Positions 10,754 through 23,007 of a stretch of DNA of 64,000 bases are shown here, piece by piece. Below the pieces are notes generated by a model that saw only the letters and a list, made by a program, of their open reading frames with translations, did no database searches and was not told the origin of the DNA. The first letter of the stretch is position 1. Each line of letters opens with the position of its first letter. This DNA comes from Circinella minor (lineage: Eukaryota; Mucoromycota; Mucoromycetes; Mucorales; Lichtheimiaceae): positions 1-64,000 of the forward strand of contig JAEPRB010000147.1 of assembly GCA_016758965.1 (NCBI GenBank), given 5' to 3'. The position numbers and the translations under genes are program-made.

Positions 10754-13700
10754 ATGTCTGTTGTCGCAAAGAATGATCCCGAGCTTAATCGGCTTGCGGA
10801 AAACATGATGGAAAGAACAAATATTAGCGATAGTGATGTAGTTGCTGGTGGACTTGAATTAACTTTTTCAGCAGCAATAGATGATGCCGAAAACTTGGAA
10901 CAACTAGGTCCAGTTATTAAACAAATTACGGAAACTGGTCGCCAAGAAGCTTTTGTTGATCAACTTGATAATCTTGTTCGTAAAAAAGACGCTGAAATTG
11001 AACGCATGTGTAATGCGCATTATCAAGTAAGTTTATTATTATAAATTAACCTTTTTTTTTTGCTAGGTAACATAAAATATTGACTCTTTTATTTTCATAT
11101 GATGGATAATAATAATAGGAATTCGTCCAAGCAGTTGATCAATTATTAAAAGTACGACAAGGATCAGTTGCTTTACGTCAAAAGATTGCTGATGTTAATG
11201 TTGCACTTCAAACACGTGGAAGTAGATTATCTGAAAAGGTAAAAAAAAAAAGATTATAATTATCCTTATTTCTTTTTACAAAAGTTATTTATTTTTTTAT
11301 GCGTTGATTTATTCAGCGTCGTGAATTAATTGAAGCCCGACGAGTTCAACAAAATGTTGAAGATGCAATTGAAGTACTGCAAAAGAGTTTAACTATGTTG
11401 GAACTTGCGAATACAGCAAATGTTCAATTAGAGAGTAAAAAATACTATTCCGCTTTAAAAGTAAGTGATTTCATTGAATATGACAGATAAATTATTTTCA
11501 CTCTTACTTATTTATCACTTAGACTTTAGATAATTTAGAAAATGAACATCTACAAGATATGCCGTCTTATACTTTTGTAGAACATATCAGTAAAGGTGTG
11601 CCTCTTACACAAAAAATGGTTAAAGATGATGTTACAATTCAATTACGTGAATGGCTTGCAACGTAAGATATTTTCTATTCTATTTTATTTTAACATAATA
11701 GTGGATAGGAATGTTTTTGTTATTTAATTTTGTTTGTTTTTTTTAGCGTTCGAGGAGTATCACGTGAAATTGGATCATTAGCTATGCAACGAATGCAAGA
11801 ACGACAAGATCGTTGGCGAACAAAAACTGCAGATAATCCCAAACTCAGATATCTTCAACATCATAATGTTAATTCAGCTATTGAAATGGTCGTTAATGAA
11901 GGTCTTGAATGTATGTTGACTTGATGGATTGTATAAATAGTTATACTGGAATGAAATGAATGTATTAAACAATTTTTATTATCAATATAGCAAGTATTGT
12001 TGATGAAGTAGCAATTGATTTTGAGCCACTTTACCGGTGTATTCACATATATGACACTTTGGAAAGACGTCATGAATTCAAAACATCTTACGAAGAAGAT
12101 CGTCGGGTGATTATTATAGCAAAAAAAAATATTGATTAGATAAAGTAATACAGATCAAACTAAATAAGAGAAAACAAATTATAATTCTTTATAGGCACAA
12201 GCAAATCTTGCTTTATCAGCACCCATCAATCTTCGAGATGGCAATATGACACCTTTTGAAGCCTTGTTGCAGGATATTGTTGGTTTCTTTATTATTGAAC
12301 ATATTGTAATGCACAGTACTCAAGATTTTAGAAGCCGAGGAGAAGTGGATGCTTTATGGGAAATGGTAACTGGAAAGATTATCTTGGTCGTATCAGAAAG
12401 TCTTAAAGGTTGTAGAGACCCAGAATTATTCTTACGAATTAAATTCTCTTTACTGATTTTCATCCAAACTCTTGAGGTAAATATAAATATGAAAACGAAT
12501 TTTATTAGGTATGTAGGTGCCTAGCAGTAATATTAATCATCCAGGGGAAATACTGTTTAATTTGTGAATATAATAGAGTTTTGATTATTTGGTCAAACCA
12601 TTACAAGAAACATTGCTTACACTCTTCCAACGTTATTCAGAATTATTGATTAATCAATATAGTGAAGTGTTTGAAAAGGTATTTTTTCTTTTCTTATTTT
12701 TAGACAATCGATAATAAATCTTTGAATATTCAGTTTTTTACTTATAATGATAACAGATTGTTCAAGAAGATGAATGTATGCCAATGACGGTTGAAAATGC
12801 TGACGAACTTAGAGAAGTGATGCAATATACCCGATTCCGTCCTGACCGAGAGTTTCTTAAACGCCATGGGTAAAATATATTACTTTACCAAAATTGTCTG
12901 AAATCTGTGTCTAATATAGAAATATATATATTCAACTATAACAGATTTCCATTACGATTACCCTTCTCCAAAGTATTTCCCACATGTTGTCGTGATGTGA
13001 GTGCATTTGTGCATCAATTTTATCAATTTGCTGAAGGCTTTTCACAAACTCATGGTGAAATGGATGATATCCTGAAAAAGGTAATAAAAGAAACAATATT
13101 TGATTTTTTGGGCTTGTTTACACAAGATGGTACATATATAGTTTAAGAAACAAACGTACTAATCAAATCATACATATGGATTATTGTTTTTTTTAAAGGC
13201 GGTCGATAGCCTTCTTATTCAAAAAATTAATGCCATTTTATTGAAGAAACTTCAATCTACCAATTTATCACAAATCGTACAAATTATTATTAATATTGAA
13301 TATTTTGAATCTACATGCCCGGATTTTGAAATGTTACTTATGGAAACACGATCTTTCCATCGATCAGGCCGTATTCATTTAAAGGCATCTTCCACATTTA
13401 AAGAAACTCGACGAAAAGCTGAAAAACGTATTTTTGAATTGGTTAATTCGAAATTGGATGAATTTTTGGAATTGGCAGAATTTGACTGGTAAATAATTCA
13501 TGCAAAAAAAAAGCTTTTAAGTTTATATACTAAATATGGTAATATTATTTTATCTTGTTAGGGAAACGCGTGAATTACAACAATATCCAAGTTCACATTT
13601 ACAAGATCTTGTTACGTTTTTGACAAACGTTACAAATGCCGCATTATTGAATTTACCTGAGTCTATCAAGAGTTTACTTTACTTTGATGCTTTGGAACAT

Positions 13701-14393
13701 TTAAGTCATTCTTTAAAGGTATATACATATTTATAATGAGGCGAATTAAAATGAAAAAGGATTAATTATTATTCAATTATTCAACTATTCTCCTTTTTTT
13801 TTTCTATTAGAATCTTCTTTTGGATCCTGACAATAGAGTTATTACTGAAGTTGCTTTACGTAATTTTGATACGGATGTTCGATTTATCGAAGATTTTGTA
13901 CATCAGTTGGGTGATCCAACCATCTTGGATACATTTGCTGAACTGCGTCAGGTATTATTTCTGGGGGAAGGGGATGTGATACTTTATTTTTTTAAGTTAA
14001 AAAGTAACATATATTTTTTCTTCTCCTTCTTAGCTTATTGATCACGCCATGAGTGATAATCCTGAAGAATATCTCACTCCACAAATTAGAACTCGTAAAT
14101 ATGGAAGAGTCAATGGTCGTGATGTGATTGTGCTCTTTGAAAAGTAAGTAGATGGGATGGATTCACAGAAGGTAGAAGATAATGAGAAAAAGAAAAAGAA
14201 ATTAACTTTTATAATAGATTGCTACGAGATAACACTACAACATATGGCAGTAACCCTAGACAAAAATCGCGTCGCAAGGGAATGGAAAATGTCGCAAGGT
14301 ATGTATTTCTAACACACTTATTTTATCTCTTAATTTTTAACTAATAATTTTCTTTCCTCTCTATCCAGGGTCCTTCGTTCTGTACACATATAA
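10754..14393 (+). CDS. SEC15: Exocyst complex subunit Sec15
   Basis: Sixteen exons: 10754-11026, 11119-11238, 11317-11460, 11523-11662, 11747-11910, 11991-12106, 12195-12476, 12577-12678, 12757-12869, 12945-13080, 13199-13488, 13562-13718, 13811-13951, 14034-14143, 14218-14298, 14369-14393. Together they encode 797 aa in one continuous frame, within the family's size range. Recognition rests on RRELIEARRVQQNVEDAI, the FEPLYRCIHIYDTL block followed by RRHEFKTSYEEDRRAQANLAL, and the helical C-terminal region with LDPDNRVITEVALRNFDTDVRF. Known role: a subunit of the octameric exocyst that binds the Rab Sec4/Rab11 on secretory vesicles and tethers them to the plasma membrane at growing tips. All introns are short. 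The stop is 72 bp from that of the convergent TPR gene. Confidence 0.95.
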
Positions 14394-14465
14394 AATAATA
14401 ATAATAATAACAATAATAAACAGCATTCTGTTTTTTTTTTTTTGAGTAATTCCCTTTCTATAAAT

Positions 14466-15253
14466 TTAATTCATCTTCTTGGCTAATTTATCTAAAGCTT
14501 CTTCAGCTTTATCAACACCTAAAGTTTCAGCACGTTCAAAACGTGTTTTCGCTTCATCCAACTTTCCAGTGGCTTCATATACAACTCCAAGATTATATTG
14601 AATTTCACCATCTAAAGGATTAAAGTTAGATGCTTGTTCCAAATGTTTGATAGCTTCGGGTACGTTCTTGAGCATCAAATAAGCAGAAGCGATATTGGTA
14701 TGAGCATCAGCTTGATTTGGTTCGAATTCTAAGGAGCGTTCGAAAGAACGAATAGCATCTTGATGTTTACCTAATCATTTTATTTATAAATATTTAGTTT
14801 TTACTTTGAAAAATCGAAAATCTATTTTTATTTCTTTGGTTCTTACCCATTTGAAAATAACATACGCCAATATTAAAGTATCCAGGTGCTAATGCAATAC
14901 ATAAAAACAGCTATTAGTTATTTTTTTTTTACCCTTCCGATTTCCATGGTGATGATAGAAAAAATATAATAATAGTCTTCATAGCAACCATAAACTTACC
15001 ACTGGGAACCAATTGTACACTCTTATGGTAACTATGCATGGCCTTTATTTTTATTTTTATGACATGTTAAAAGAATATTTTCTGTTTTCTGAATTTTTTT
15101 TTTTTTTTTTACTTTTACGATTCATTTTTCTTACCATGTCAATAGAGCCTTCGTTCAAATGCTCAGAACCTTTCTTCATTTGTTCTTCTGCATCAGAATA
15201 ACGATCAAATCTTGGTCGAGTGGCAAAAATGGCTTTTCAAAAATAAAAATAAA

Positions 15254-15286
<33 letters not shown>

Positions 15287-15461
15287 CATTAAAAGTTTGT
15301 ACGCGTTTATTTTTACAAGATCTTTTTGATCAAAAGGGGAAAAAAAACTTACTACGTCTTGCAGTAGTTCTAATAGCAATTGATGGAACATTTCTCAAAG
15401 GAGAAATAGTAGGTGTAATGATGCGCTTGTAACTTAAACGCGTAATTGCTCTTGTCCACAT
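14466..15461 (-). CDS. Mitochondrial TPR-repeat protein
   Basis: Exons 15461-15353, 15232-15135, 15042-15000, 14888-14847 and 14770-14466 encode 198 aa. The first 40 residues are Arg/Ser/Thr-rich with almost no acids (MWTRAITRLSYKRIITPTIS), a likely mitochondrial presequence. The rest is a run of tetratricopeptide repeats: GYFNIGVCYFQMGKHQDAIRSF, ADAHTNIASAYLMLKNVPEAI and IQYNLGVVYEATGKLDEAK are the clearest. TPRs are protein-binding scaffolds. The partner cannot be told from sequence, and I do not assign it to a named family. Intron 1 holds an (ATA/ATT)n microsatellite. Confidence 0.85.
15255..15290. repeat. Trinucleotide (AAT)n microsatellite in an intron
   Basis: About a dozen AAT/TAA units inside the first intron of the TPR gene. 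Confidence 0.8.
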
Positions 15462-17442
15462 GTTTTATTTTTAAATTTGGTTAAAGTGTAAAAAAAAAAA
15501 AAATTAAAGAGCTTAAATGTTTATTAGGCCCTGTCACTTTCTGCATAAGGAAACGCTCTGATTGGCGGTAATAAATTCTATGTTGATATTTTTTTTGTCG
15601 TTTGTAAGTGTATGAACTGATAAAAAAAATTATAGACGTGAAATATGTACAGGTATATGTAACATACAAAACCTGTCTAATCTTTGATATTTACACTTAT
15701 CAATTAGACTTTATGGTGGTTTAAAGTCTACTTTTTTTTATAATCTTGTTCCATAGTAGGATATTAATTTAATGGATTGAAACTTCAAATAAACGCATGT
15801 CAAAGCTATATAACAACAACTACTGTAATTGCGAAAAAGAGGATATGTTGTTACTAAATGCACGTTTTTTCCTTGCACAATGCTTAAAATATATTGTTAT
15901 GGTCGCACATACAAAAGAAAGAGATCTGTTTGTTTGTATCACTTGCGTGTTTACAATAGATTGCATATCAGATTTGTTCAAGCCTAAATATGTAAATAAT
16001 AGAAATAATGGTTCAAAATATTATTAGTATAAGCTAGTGTTAGTTTTCCAAGTTATCATACAATATACTCTAGTTAGTTTTTTCAACAAGAACATTTTAA
16101 CGCTTCATCTTATCTCGCTCACTCCTTATACATTATTTCCCATTAAAGATATTGTAAGAAAATTTTGATATCAAGGCAATGAACAGGCTGATGATTACAA
16201 AGAAAGCGACTATAATTATTTCGAACATCTTTTAAGAAAAACTTGTTTAATGTTTTGTTTTACAGTATATTTATTATTTTTAATGTCATATTTACTTAGT
16301 CAAGAACATCTATCCACAGTATTCGTACAGAAATTTGGGTCTTTTTTATTTTCAATTATATTTACTCCCAATTATGGCTACATGGTCTTGATGCAAATCG
16401 AAAGTTGAAACGAGAGGAATTAAAGAAATCACTACTGTACGTAAAATGATAAAGAATATAAATTCTTCTTGTACACTAGTATATACTGAGTAAAATTTAC
16501 AAAGAGCATTAGCATCATCGATGTTTCTCTAGAAGTGTCGTCAAACAATGTTGCCATGGACAAATGATACGCACAGATGCTTGTGACAAAGTTAAAGTGA
16601 GCTAATAATGAAAATGTATTAGTTCTGTATTGGTCGATAGACAAGCAAGTGAAATCATATAAAACGTTAATCTTTGAGCTCATCCTGAATCTTTATATGA
16701 CCCGACTGTCAGATCATCAACGATATATTGAAATTACAGTATGACTTATAGGACCATTACACATCATGGTTAAGAGTATGATTGTCGGCGAGACATAAAT
16801 ACACATTTTATATTCATATGAAAAAGTTGTCTTCATATGCTATTGTTCTTTAACTTGTGATAGATTTAATTGTAATGACTAAAACCATTTTTTTCCCTTT
16901 GAGTACGACTGCTAAAATATATGCATGGTATTTAATAGCAAGAATTTTGTTCATTTATATGAGTATTTAATTTTACAACACCACTCGCTTTTGTGTTTGT
17001 CACATCGTTTTTGGTGGGCATTACTGTTACTATTGTGATTTATAATAAATCAATGAAAAAATGTATTCATTGGTAATACATGTGTTTTATGGGATTGATA
17101 ATTTATCACTATCTTTGATGATTACGAAAAGTATATATCGTAGGCATTTTTTTTAGACAATTACTTAAAATAGAATATAAATACCGAGTGTTAACAAGCT
17201 TGGTCGATCTATATGTGCCTACATAATACATAAAAGCTTTCAAAGAAATGATATCCTTTTTAATGTTTCCGAAAGTTCTTCCTTAAAGCATTTACCTTAA
17301 TTCCCCACATTTTATCCCCAGGTTTGGCAATAAATGGCCGGGCGGAGAAAAGCATCTATAGTTGCTTAATAAAATTTATCTATAAAAAAAACCCAGCGTT
17401 TCCCAATTTACCAGTAACCTTACACTTTCATTATTTTATATT
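15462..17442. other. Intergenic, about 2 kb
   Basis: Divergent upstream region between the TPR gene and the first dienoyl-CoA reductase. A+T-rich. Short frames occur (for example 15797-16027 plus, 16432-16683 minus), but I see no recognisable product, start context or splice partners. Confidence 0.5.
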
Positions 17443-18750
17443 ATGGCATCAACAACTGATATTTTCAAGCCTGAACTTTTTAAGGGTAAAGTGCTCTTAT
17501 GTTCTGGAGGTGGCAGTGGTATTTGTCGTTCCATGACTGAAGCGGTTGTTCGTCATGGTGGCAAGGCCGTTATTATTAGCAGAAGGTAATTAATCAAGGA
17601 AACATTAATCAGTTCAATTTCTTCCAAAAGTTAAAAAAATGACATGCGACATTAACAAAATAAATGAATTTGAATAATGATAGTTTGGACAAACTCCAAA
17701 AGGCTGCCAAGGAAATGAGTGAAGCAACTGGCGGAGAAGTCATGTAAAGTATATAAATAAATAACTTTTTTTTATCAAAAGAAGCATTAATTATAAATAT
17801 ATGATACTTATATTGTTATATATATATATAATAGTGCCGTTCAAGCTGATGTCCGTAAACCAGCTGATGTCGAAAATGCTGTTGCAAAGACTGTTGAAAA
17901 ATTTGGCAAGATTGATTACTTAATCAATGGTGCTGCTGGTAACTTTTTGGCTCCCTTCCAAAAACTTTCTTACAATGCATTCCGCACTGTCATTGAAATT
18001 GATTTAATGGGTACCTGGAACCTTACAAAAGCTGCTTCTGAATATATCAAAGCTTCTAAAGGTTCTATTATTAATGTCAGTATGACTCTTCACTATACCG
18101 GCTCTCCATACCAACAACATGCTGGTGCTGCCAAGGCAGGCATTGACGTAAGTTTATATATTTATATGAAAAAATATATTTTGAGTGTTAATATGCATAT
18201 AAAAAGAATGAAGGTGGACGGTTTAAAACATTTAGAATGATTCTGACATTTTGTTGTTATTATATTATTAGGCTTTAACCAAACATTGGGCCGTTGAACT
18301 TGGTCCATTTGGTGTTCGTAAGTTATAAATTGAAATTTAATGTTAAGAAAAGTGGATAAAGGAAAAGCTAATATGCAATTTTTCTTTCATTAGGTGTAAA
18401 TGGAATTGCACCAGGACCTATTGAAAATACCGTTGGATTGAGCAGATTGGCAACTAGCAATGCAAACTATTCTGGTATACCTCTTGGAGTAAGTGTTAAT
18501 ATGATATATTAGTTTGCATATAACAAATGATAGTATATAAGCTTATTATGGTATCAACTCACATCTTTTACTTTTTTGATATTAGCGTGCTGGTACAGTT
18601 ACAGATATTGCACACTCTACTGTCTTCCTTTTCTCTGAAGCAGCTTCCTATATTTCCGGCCACATGCTTGTTGTTGATGGTGCTCACTGGTTGACTCATC
18701 ATACACCTGGTTATCCAGAAATTGTTCTTAACCCCCCATCCAAATTGTAA
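17443..18750 (+). CDS. SPS19: Peroxisomal 2,4-dienoyl-CoA reductase, copy 1
   Basis: Exons 17443-17585, 17684-17743, 17835-18147, 18272-18317, 18394-18488 and 18586-18750 encode 273 aa. This is a short-chain dehydrogenase: cofactor-binding SGGGSGI near residue 20, NGAAGNF in place of the usual NNAG, and the SMTLHYTG...QHAGAAKAG block typical of DECR enzymes. It ends PPSKL, a canonical peroxisomal targeting signal 1. Known role: NADPH-dependent reduction of 2,4-dienoyl-CoA, needed to degrade unsaturated fatty acids with double bonds at even positions. A paralogue lies 13.6 kb downstream (32338) on the same strand. The family name is secure; the yeast symbol is given by homology. Confidence 0.93.
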
Positions 18751-19740
18751 TTTAATTTAAATTATTTAGCATAGTAATCACTATGTAGTAAATTGTATAT
18801 TATATCACATCTTATCCACCAATCTTTTTTTTTGAAATATAAATGTCTTTTACTAAAGACCTTGTTTTGTTACTGTTTATTTTGTTGTCAACTAAATTTT
18901 ATGCCAATTTGCAAGCTGTTGGTTACACAAACAGCCATCCACGTTACAGATCAGGATACACTAGACACAGTCTCAGGGGTGTAACCACACCATTACAAAA
19001 AAGTATTAACCTTGCCTTATTTCAGCCACTAATTCTCTAGAAAAGTCTTTGTTGTTGGGGTCCTATAAAGTAAATGAATCCGACATTTCGTAGAATATTT
19101 TTTAAGCGGGAAACCTTAATAAATGATTGTAGTAGTAACCATGGAGTGTTTTTCATACGTAGTTTTTTTCTCAAGATTATTCCAATATTATAAACCCACA
19201 GTTTCATGTATTACTTGCGCTATATTATATACTATACATCATGCATCTCTTCTCCTTATTGCCTCAATATATAAATTACAGATACCTAGTAAAGCAATTC
19301 GACAACTTTTGTCTATAGTTCTTGTCGACATTTTAATCCCCAAAACATATATTTCTTAATGTTGAATTGTATATCCCCCAAAGAAACCAATATACTACCG
19401 AAGCAGAAAGAAAAACCATATTCAATCATCGCTACCGATGTCGATAATCAAAATAATATATTATCAAATAATGATAATATGGATTCTGACGTCAGTTTAA
19501 CTGGGAAGATGGAAGTGAGGTTGGTTACGATATGTTAGGAGATGATTGGTTTTATAATATACATATAAAAGTCTAATACCTATTCCTGTATTTATAGTTG
19601 CTGAATTATCTCTTATAATTCAGATGTACAAATATGTCCGAATAAAAAAAAAATACATATAAACTCGTTTTTATTATGACTAATGTAACTATTAATATAC
19701 AAACTTTTTTCTCCAACTTAATAAAACAACTATCGTATTT
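18751..19740. other. Convergent intergenic region with coding-like fragments
   Basis: Lies between the 3' ends of the reductase and PTPA. An ATG at 18843 opens 65 codons with a hydrophobic, signal-peptide-like start (MSFTKDLVLLLFILLS), but it begins 93 bp after the reductase stop and may just be 3' UTR. At 19359-19576 two overlapping frames look protein-like; see findings. Confidence 0.4.
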
Positions 19741-21185
19741 TTAATCGAAAGGTATGGCTCTTGATCTTTTACCAGCTGTAGCAGCAATCGCACTTGGTAC
19801 AGGAATACCACAACATTCTGGATATTCTTGACCCATAGCATATGTATCACTTTTTTCTGGATGCACATGTCCACAGTCACCTCCATCATCATCTTCGGGT
19901 TGCGGTGAGCCTCCTTCAAATTTAATTAAACTACCAAACATAAAATGTTGCATAATGGGTAATTTACCCAACACTTCTGCCTTGTACATTTTAACCATGC
20001 CTTGATTTACTTTGATCCAAGTTTTACAAGCGGAAATATCATCCAACATGGGTGAATGCCATCGTAATGATGCAGATGTTTTGACTTCGTTAATAAATCT
20101 GATACAAGCAAGGTACATATAATATTTAGAGAACTCTTGAACTGTGTCACTATCATGAATAGATTTGGGTCGGATATACTTGTGATCTATCATTTTTTTA
20201 TGTTTATTACATGTTAGGTACAGATCGATATTATATATTTTCATTATCGTCGCTATTCGTCGTCGTCGCTGTACCGATTCATTTGAAATAAGTTACTTAC
20301 TTTTAAGTTGTGAAGAGCCAAACATGAATGGTAAAAAGTGATAATCATCCAATCCCCATACCCCATGGGATCCAGCAGGTTCAAGCCAATATTCAAATTG
20401 AAGTTGGCGCATGAGTGTAATATATTTCACAAACACGCGTAATACTATAGCCTTGTCATCTTCTGGGGTAATTACTTTGAGTTTTTCAAGACATAATCTA
20501 AAAATTTCATTTTTGATAAGCATATTCTTCATTTTTACTAATCAACAGCCAAAACAAATAAGTAAATAATTGTCGAGTGATTAAAAAAAAACTTACAAAA
20601 ATGCCATAAAATTTGCTTCATGTCCAGTTCCATAATCGATACGTCGTTGGTTACCAAAACTTTCAATAAAATATCGTGATACTTCCATAATAGCATCTTC
20701 TGGTACAATGGGTTTCAATAAATCATTTATGTTCTATAAAGAATAAGAAAAAGTTGTATAAACAAGACTTTGCTTATTAATACATATGCATGATATAACT
20801 TATAAATGTATACCGCAACCCAGTCAGTTACTTTACATTTTTAACACGATCGTAAAAATCACGGAAAGCTGGATTGCCAAAGCGAGATTTAGAGTTCTCC
20901 GTAGGAGGAATATCTTTGACATATTGAATTAAAGTATCGAGAATTTCAAGAATCTTGGAAACATTCTATATATTTATTTGATTCGATGAGTCATATCAAC
21001 TTATATACATATGAAGGCAATCCCCTTCCTACCGTAGAAACGTCCATGTTTGTGTCAATTTTTAAATCGCAAACGGAATCATTGAGTCGAATGATAAATT
21101 CAATATATTCATTATAAGCATCTGATTGAAGAAATTCATCGAGGTCTTCCTTGGTAACAATACGTTTAACAGGAATTTCGAACAT
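19741..21185 (-). CDS. PP2A phosphatase activator (PTPA/RRD, peptidyl-prolyl isomerase)
   Basis: Exons 21185-21033, 20965-20837, 20733-20597, 20497-20301 and 20186-19741 encode 353 aa. Family hallmarks: [51 protein letters not shown] with PFMFGSSQL directly after it, HKYIRPKSI, and near the end [17 protein letters not shown]. Known role: PTPA loads the active-site metals and activates the PP2A catalytic subunit, and has peptidyl-prolyl cis/trans isomerase activity. The C-terminal tail ([15 protein letters not shown] to AIPFD) is polar and probably disordered. Fungi usually have two paralogues, RRD1 and RRD2; I cannot decide which one this is. Confidence 0.95.
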
Positions 21186-21338
21186 TCTGTCGGTAAGTTA
21201 ATAAGCGAAGAAAATGGAAGCTGAGAGGAGGAAACACGCTTTACTGGGACAAACAAATTTTATCCGTTCCTATTCCGAAATCCGATAGCAATCTTTTCAT
21301 GCGAGGTTTATTTCATATATCATGTTTATAACTATCAG

Positions 21339-21362
21339 CCCAAACCCAAACCCAAACCCAAA
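21339..21362. repeat. (CCCAAA)4 tandem repeat
   Basis: Four exact 6-bp units in the 318-bp gap between the SDHB stop and the PTPA start. This gap is the PTPA upstream region. Apart from it I see nothing in 21186-21503. Confidence 0.85.
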
Positions 21363-21503
21363 ACTCAATGACTATTAGGTGAAATATTGAGTAACAAAAG
21401 AACAGTTTGTGCTTTTTTTTTATTATAATTATTATTGTTATTATAATAATCGAATGCTTCTAATCGACCAGCTTTATTTTTTGAATTTTTATTTGATTTT
21501 TTT

Positions 21504-23007
21504 TTACTCCAAAGCCATTTGGTACTTGATCTTAGCGATAGCAGCACCAGGTTGCAAGCCCTTGGGGCAAGTCTTACTACAGTTCATAATGGTATGGCAT
21601 CGATAGACAGACATGCTATTTTGCAATTTTTCGCGACGTTGAGGACCGAATTGATCACGGGAATCAATCATCCAACGGTATGCTTGCATCAAGACAGCAG
21701 GGCCCAAGTATTCTTCCTAATTAGTTTTTGATATTAAATTAATATCCCTCTGGATTATATCACCATAGCAACCTGTCTCTTAAACAATCCTCACAATGGA
21801 TATTCCTCATCCTCTAATCAACCGTGAATTTTCTTCTAATTATTTCACACATAACGAAAAAAAAGAAAGAGTATTTATATTTTACCTGGTTCCACCAGTA
21901 CGAAGGGCAAGAGGTAGAGCAGCATGCACAGAGAATACACTCATACAAACCATCCAATTTCTTTCTGTCCTCAATTGATTGCAAGTTTTCCTTACCATCA
22001 GTGGGTGGGTTAGTTTGCTTCAAATAGGGTTCAATGCTCTTGTATTGCTTGTAAAAGTGAGTCAAATCAGGAACCAAATCCTTGACAATGTGCACTATTA
22101 TCATTCAGTTAATGTTTAATTATTGTTTTTTGTTTCTTTTTGTTACTTTTTGTTAGAAAGATAAAAAAACTCCGTTTTTCATGTGTCAATTTGTCCGGTA
22201 TATTCCGACCGAAACAAAATAAACATTGATTTGCCCAAAAGGAAGTTAAAGAAGTAAAACAAGAACAAAGGAAAAAAAATAGAGGTAAATATGTTAATGC
22301 TTACTGTGAGGCAAGGGGTAAATCTTTGCAGGCTTGCTGAGATCACCATCAATCTTGGAAATACAAGCTAAAGTGTTACCGCCACCAATGTTCATAGCGC
22401 ACGAACCGCAAATACCTTCACGGCACGAACGACGGAAGGTCAAAGTAGCGTCTTGTTCGTTCTTGATTTTAATCAAGGCATCCAAAACCATAGGACCACA
22501 TGAGTTCAAATCGACCTCATATTTCTCGAGGCGAGGCTTTTCAGTAGGATTTTCTGGGCTCTATATAATTGTTTGTTTTATATTGTGTATAGAGAATATA
22601 TAGATATATATACATGTATTTATGAGTATACATGATATAATTCATGATTTATATTACGTGTATTTTTTTTTGTTTATTTTCGTGTTTTTCTATTATTTAT
22701 TACCCAACGGTAAATTTCAAAGGTCTTCATCTTTGGTTCCTTCTTGGTAGGGGCACCTTCAGTAGGAGTAGCCATGTTGTTGCTAGCACTGGTGTTCAAA
22801 AAGCGGGTCATGGGCTAAAATCATTTTTATAAATAGAATTAATTAATTAAGGATTCCAGAAATAATAAAAAAAGTAACATTGATAAAATATGTCAATTTT
22901 AAAAAATAATAATAAAAAAAATATGAATAAAAACTCACGGTGGCAACAGCAGGAGCCCAACGTGCGCGAACAGCAGCATTTCTCAAATTGGTGAGAGCAA
23001 TTGACAT
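21504..23007 (-). CDS. SDHB: Succinate dehydrogenase iron-sulfur subunit, mitochondrial
   Basis: Exons 23007-22939, 22814-22704, 22560-22305, 22094-21886 and 21716-21504 encode 285 aa. The N-terminus is Arg/Ala-rich without acids, a mitochondrial presequence. Three cluster-binding sets are intact: 2Fe-2S Cys106, 111, 114 and 126 ([10 protein letters not shown] then LAC); 4Fe-4S Cys198, 201, 204 and 208 ([16 protein letters not shown]); and the 3Fe-4S set Cys208-region/255/261/265 ([15 protein letters not shown]). Known role: complex II, passing electrons from the flavin of SDHA to ubiquinone and joining the TCA cycle to respiration. Length and motif spacing are normal. Confidence 0.97.

Noticed and set aside
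16432..16683. 83-codon minus-strand frame between the TPR gene and reductase copy 1
   Set aside because: Composition is only weakly protein-like, and no splice partners or known motif were found.
18843..19040. 65-codon frame with a hydrophobic N-terminus, possible small secreted protein
   Set aside because: It starts 93 bp after the reductase stop and could lie in its 3' UTR; no splice sites, promoter or second hallmark.
21339..21362. (CCCAAA)4 as an internal telomere-like repeat
   Set aside because: It does not match the usual fungal telomere unit (TTAGGG/CCCTAA), and four units are too few.
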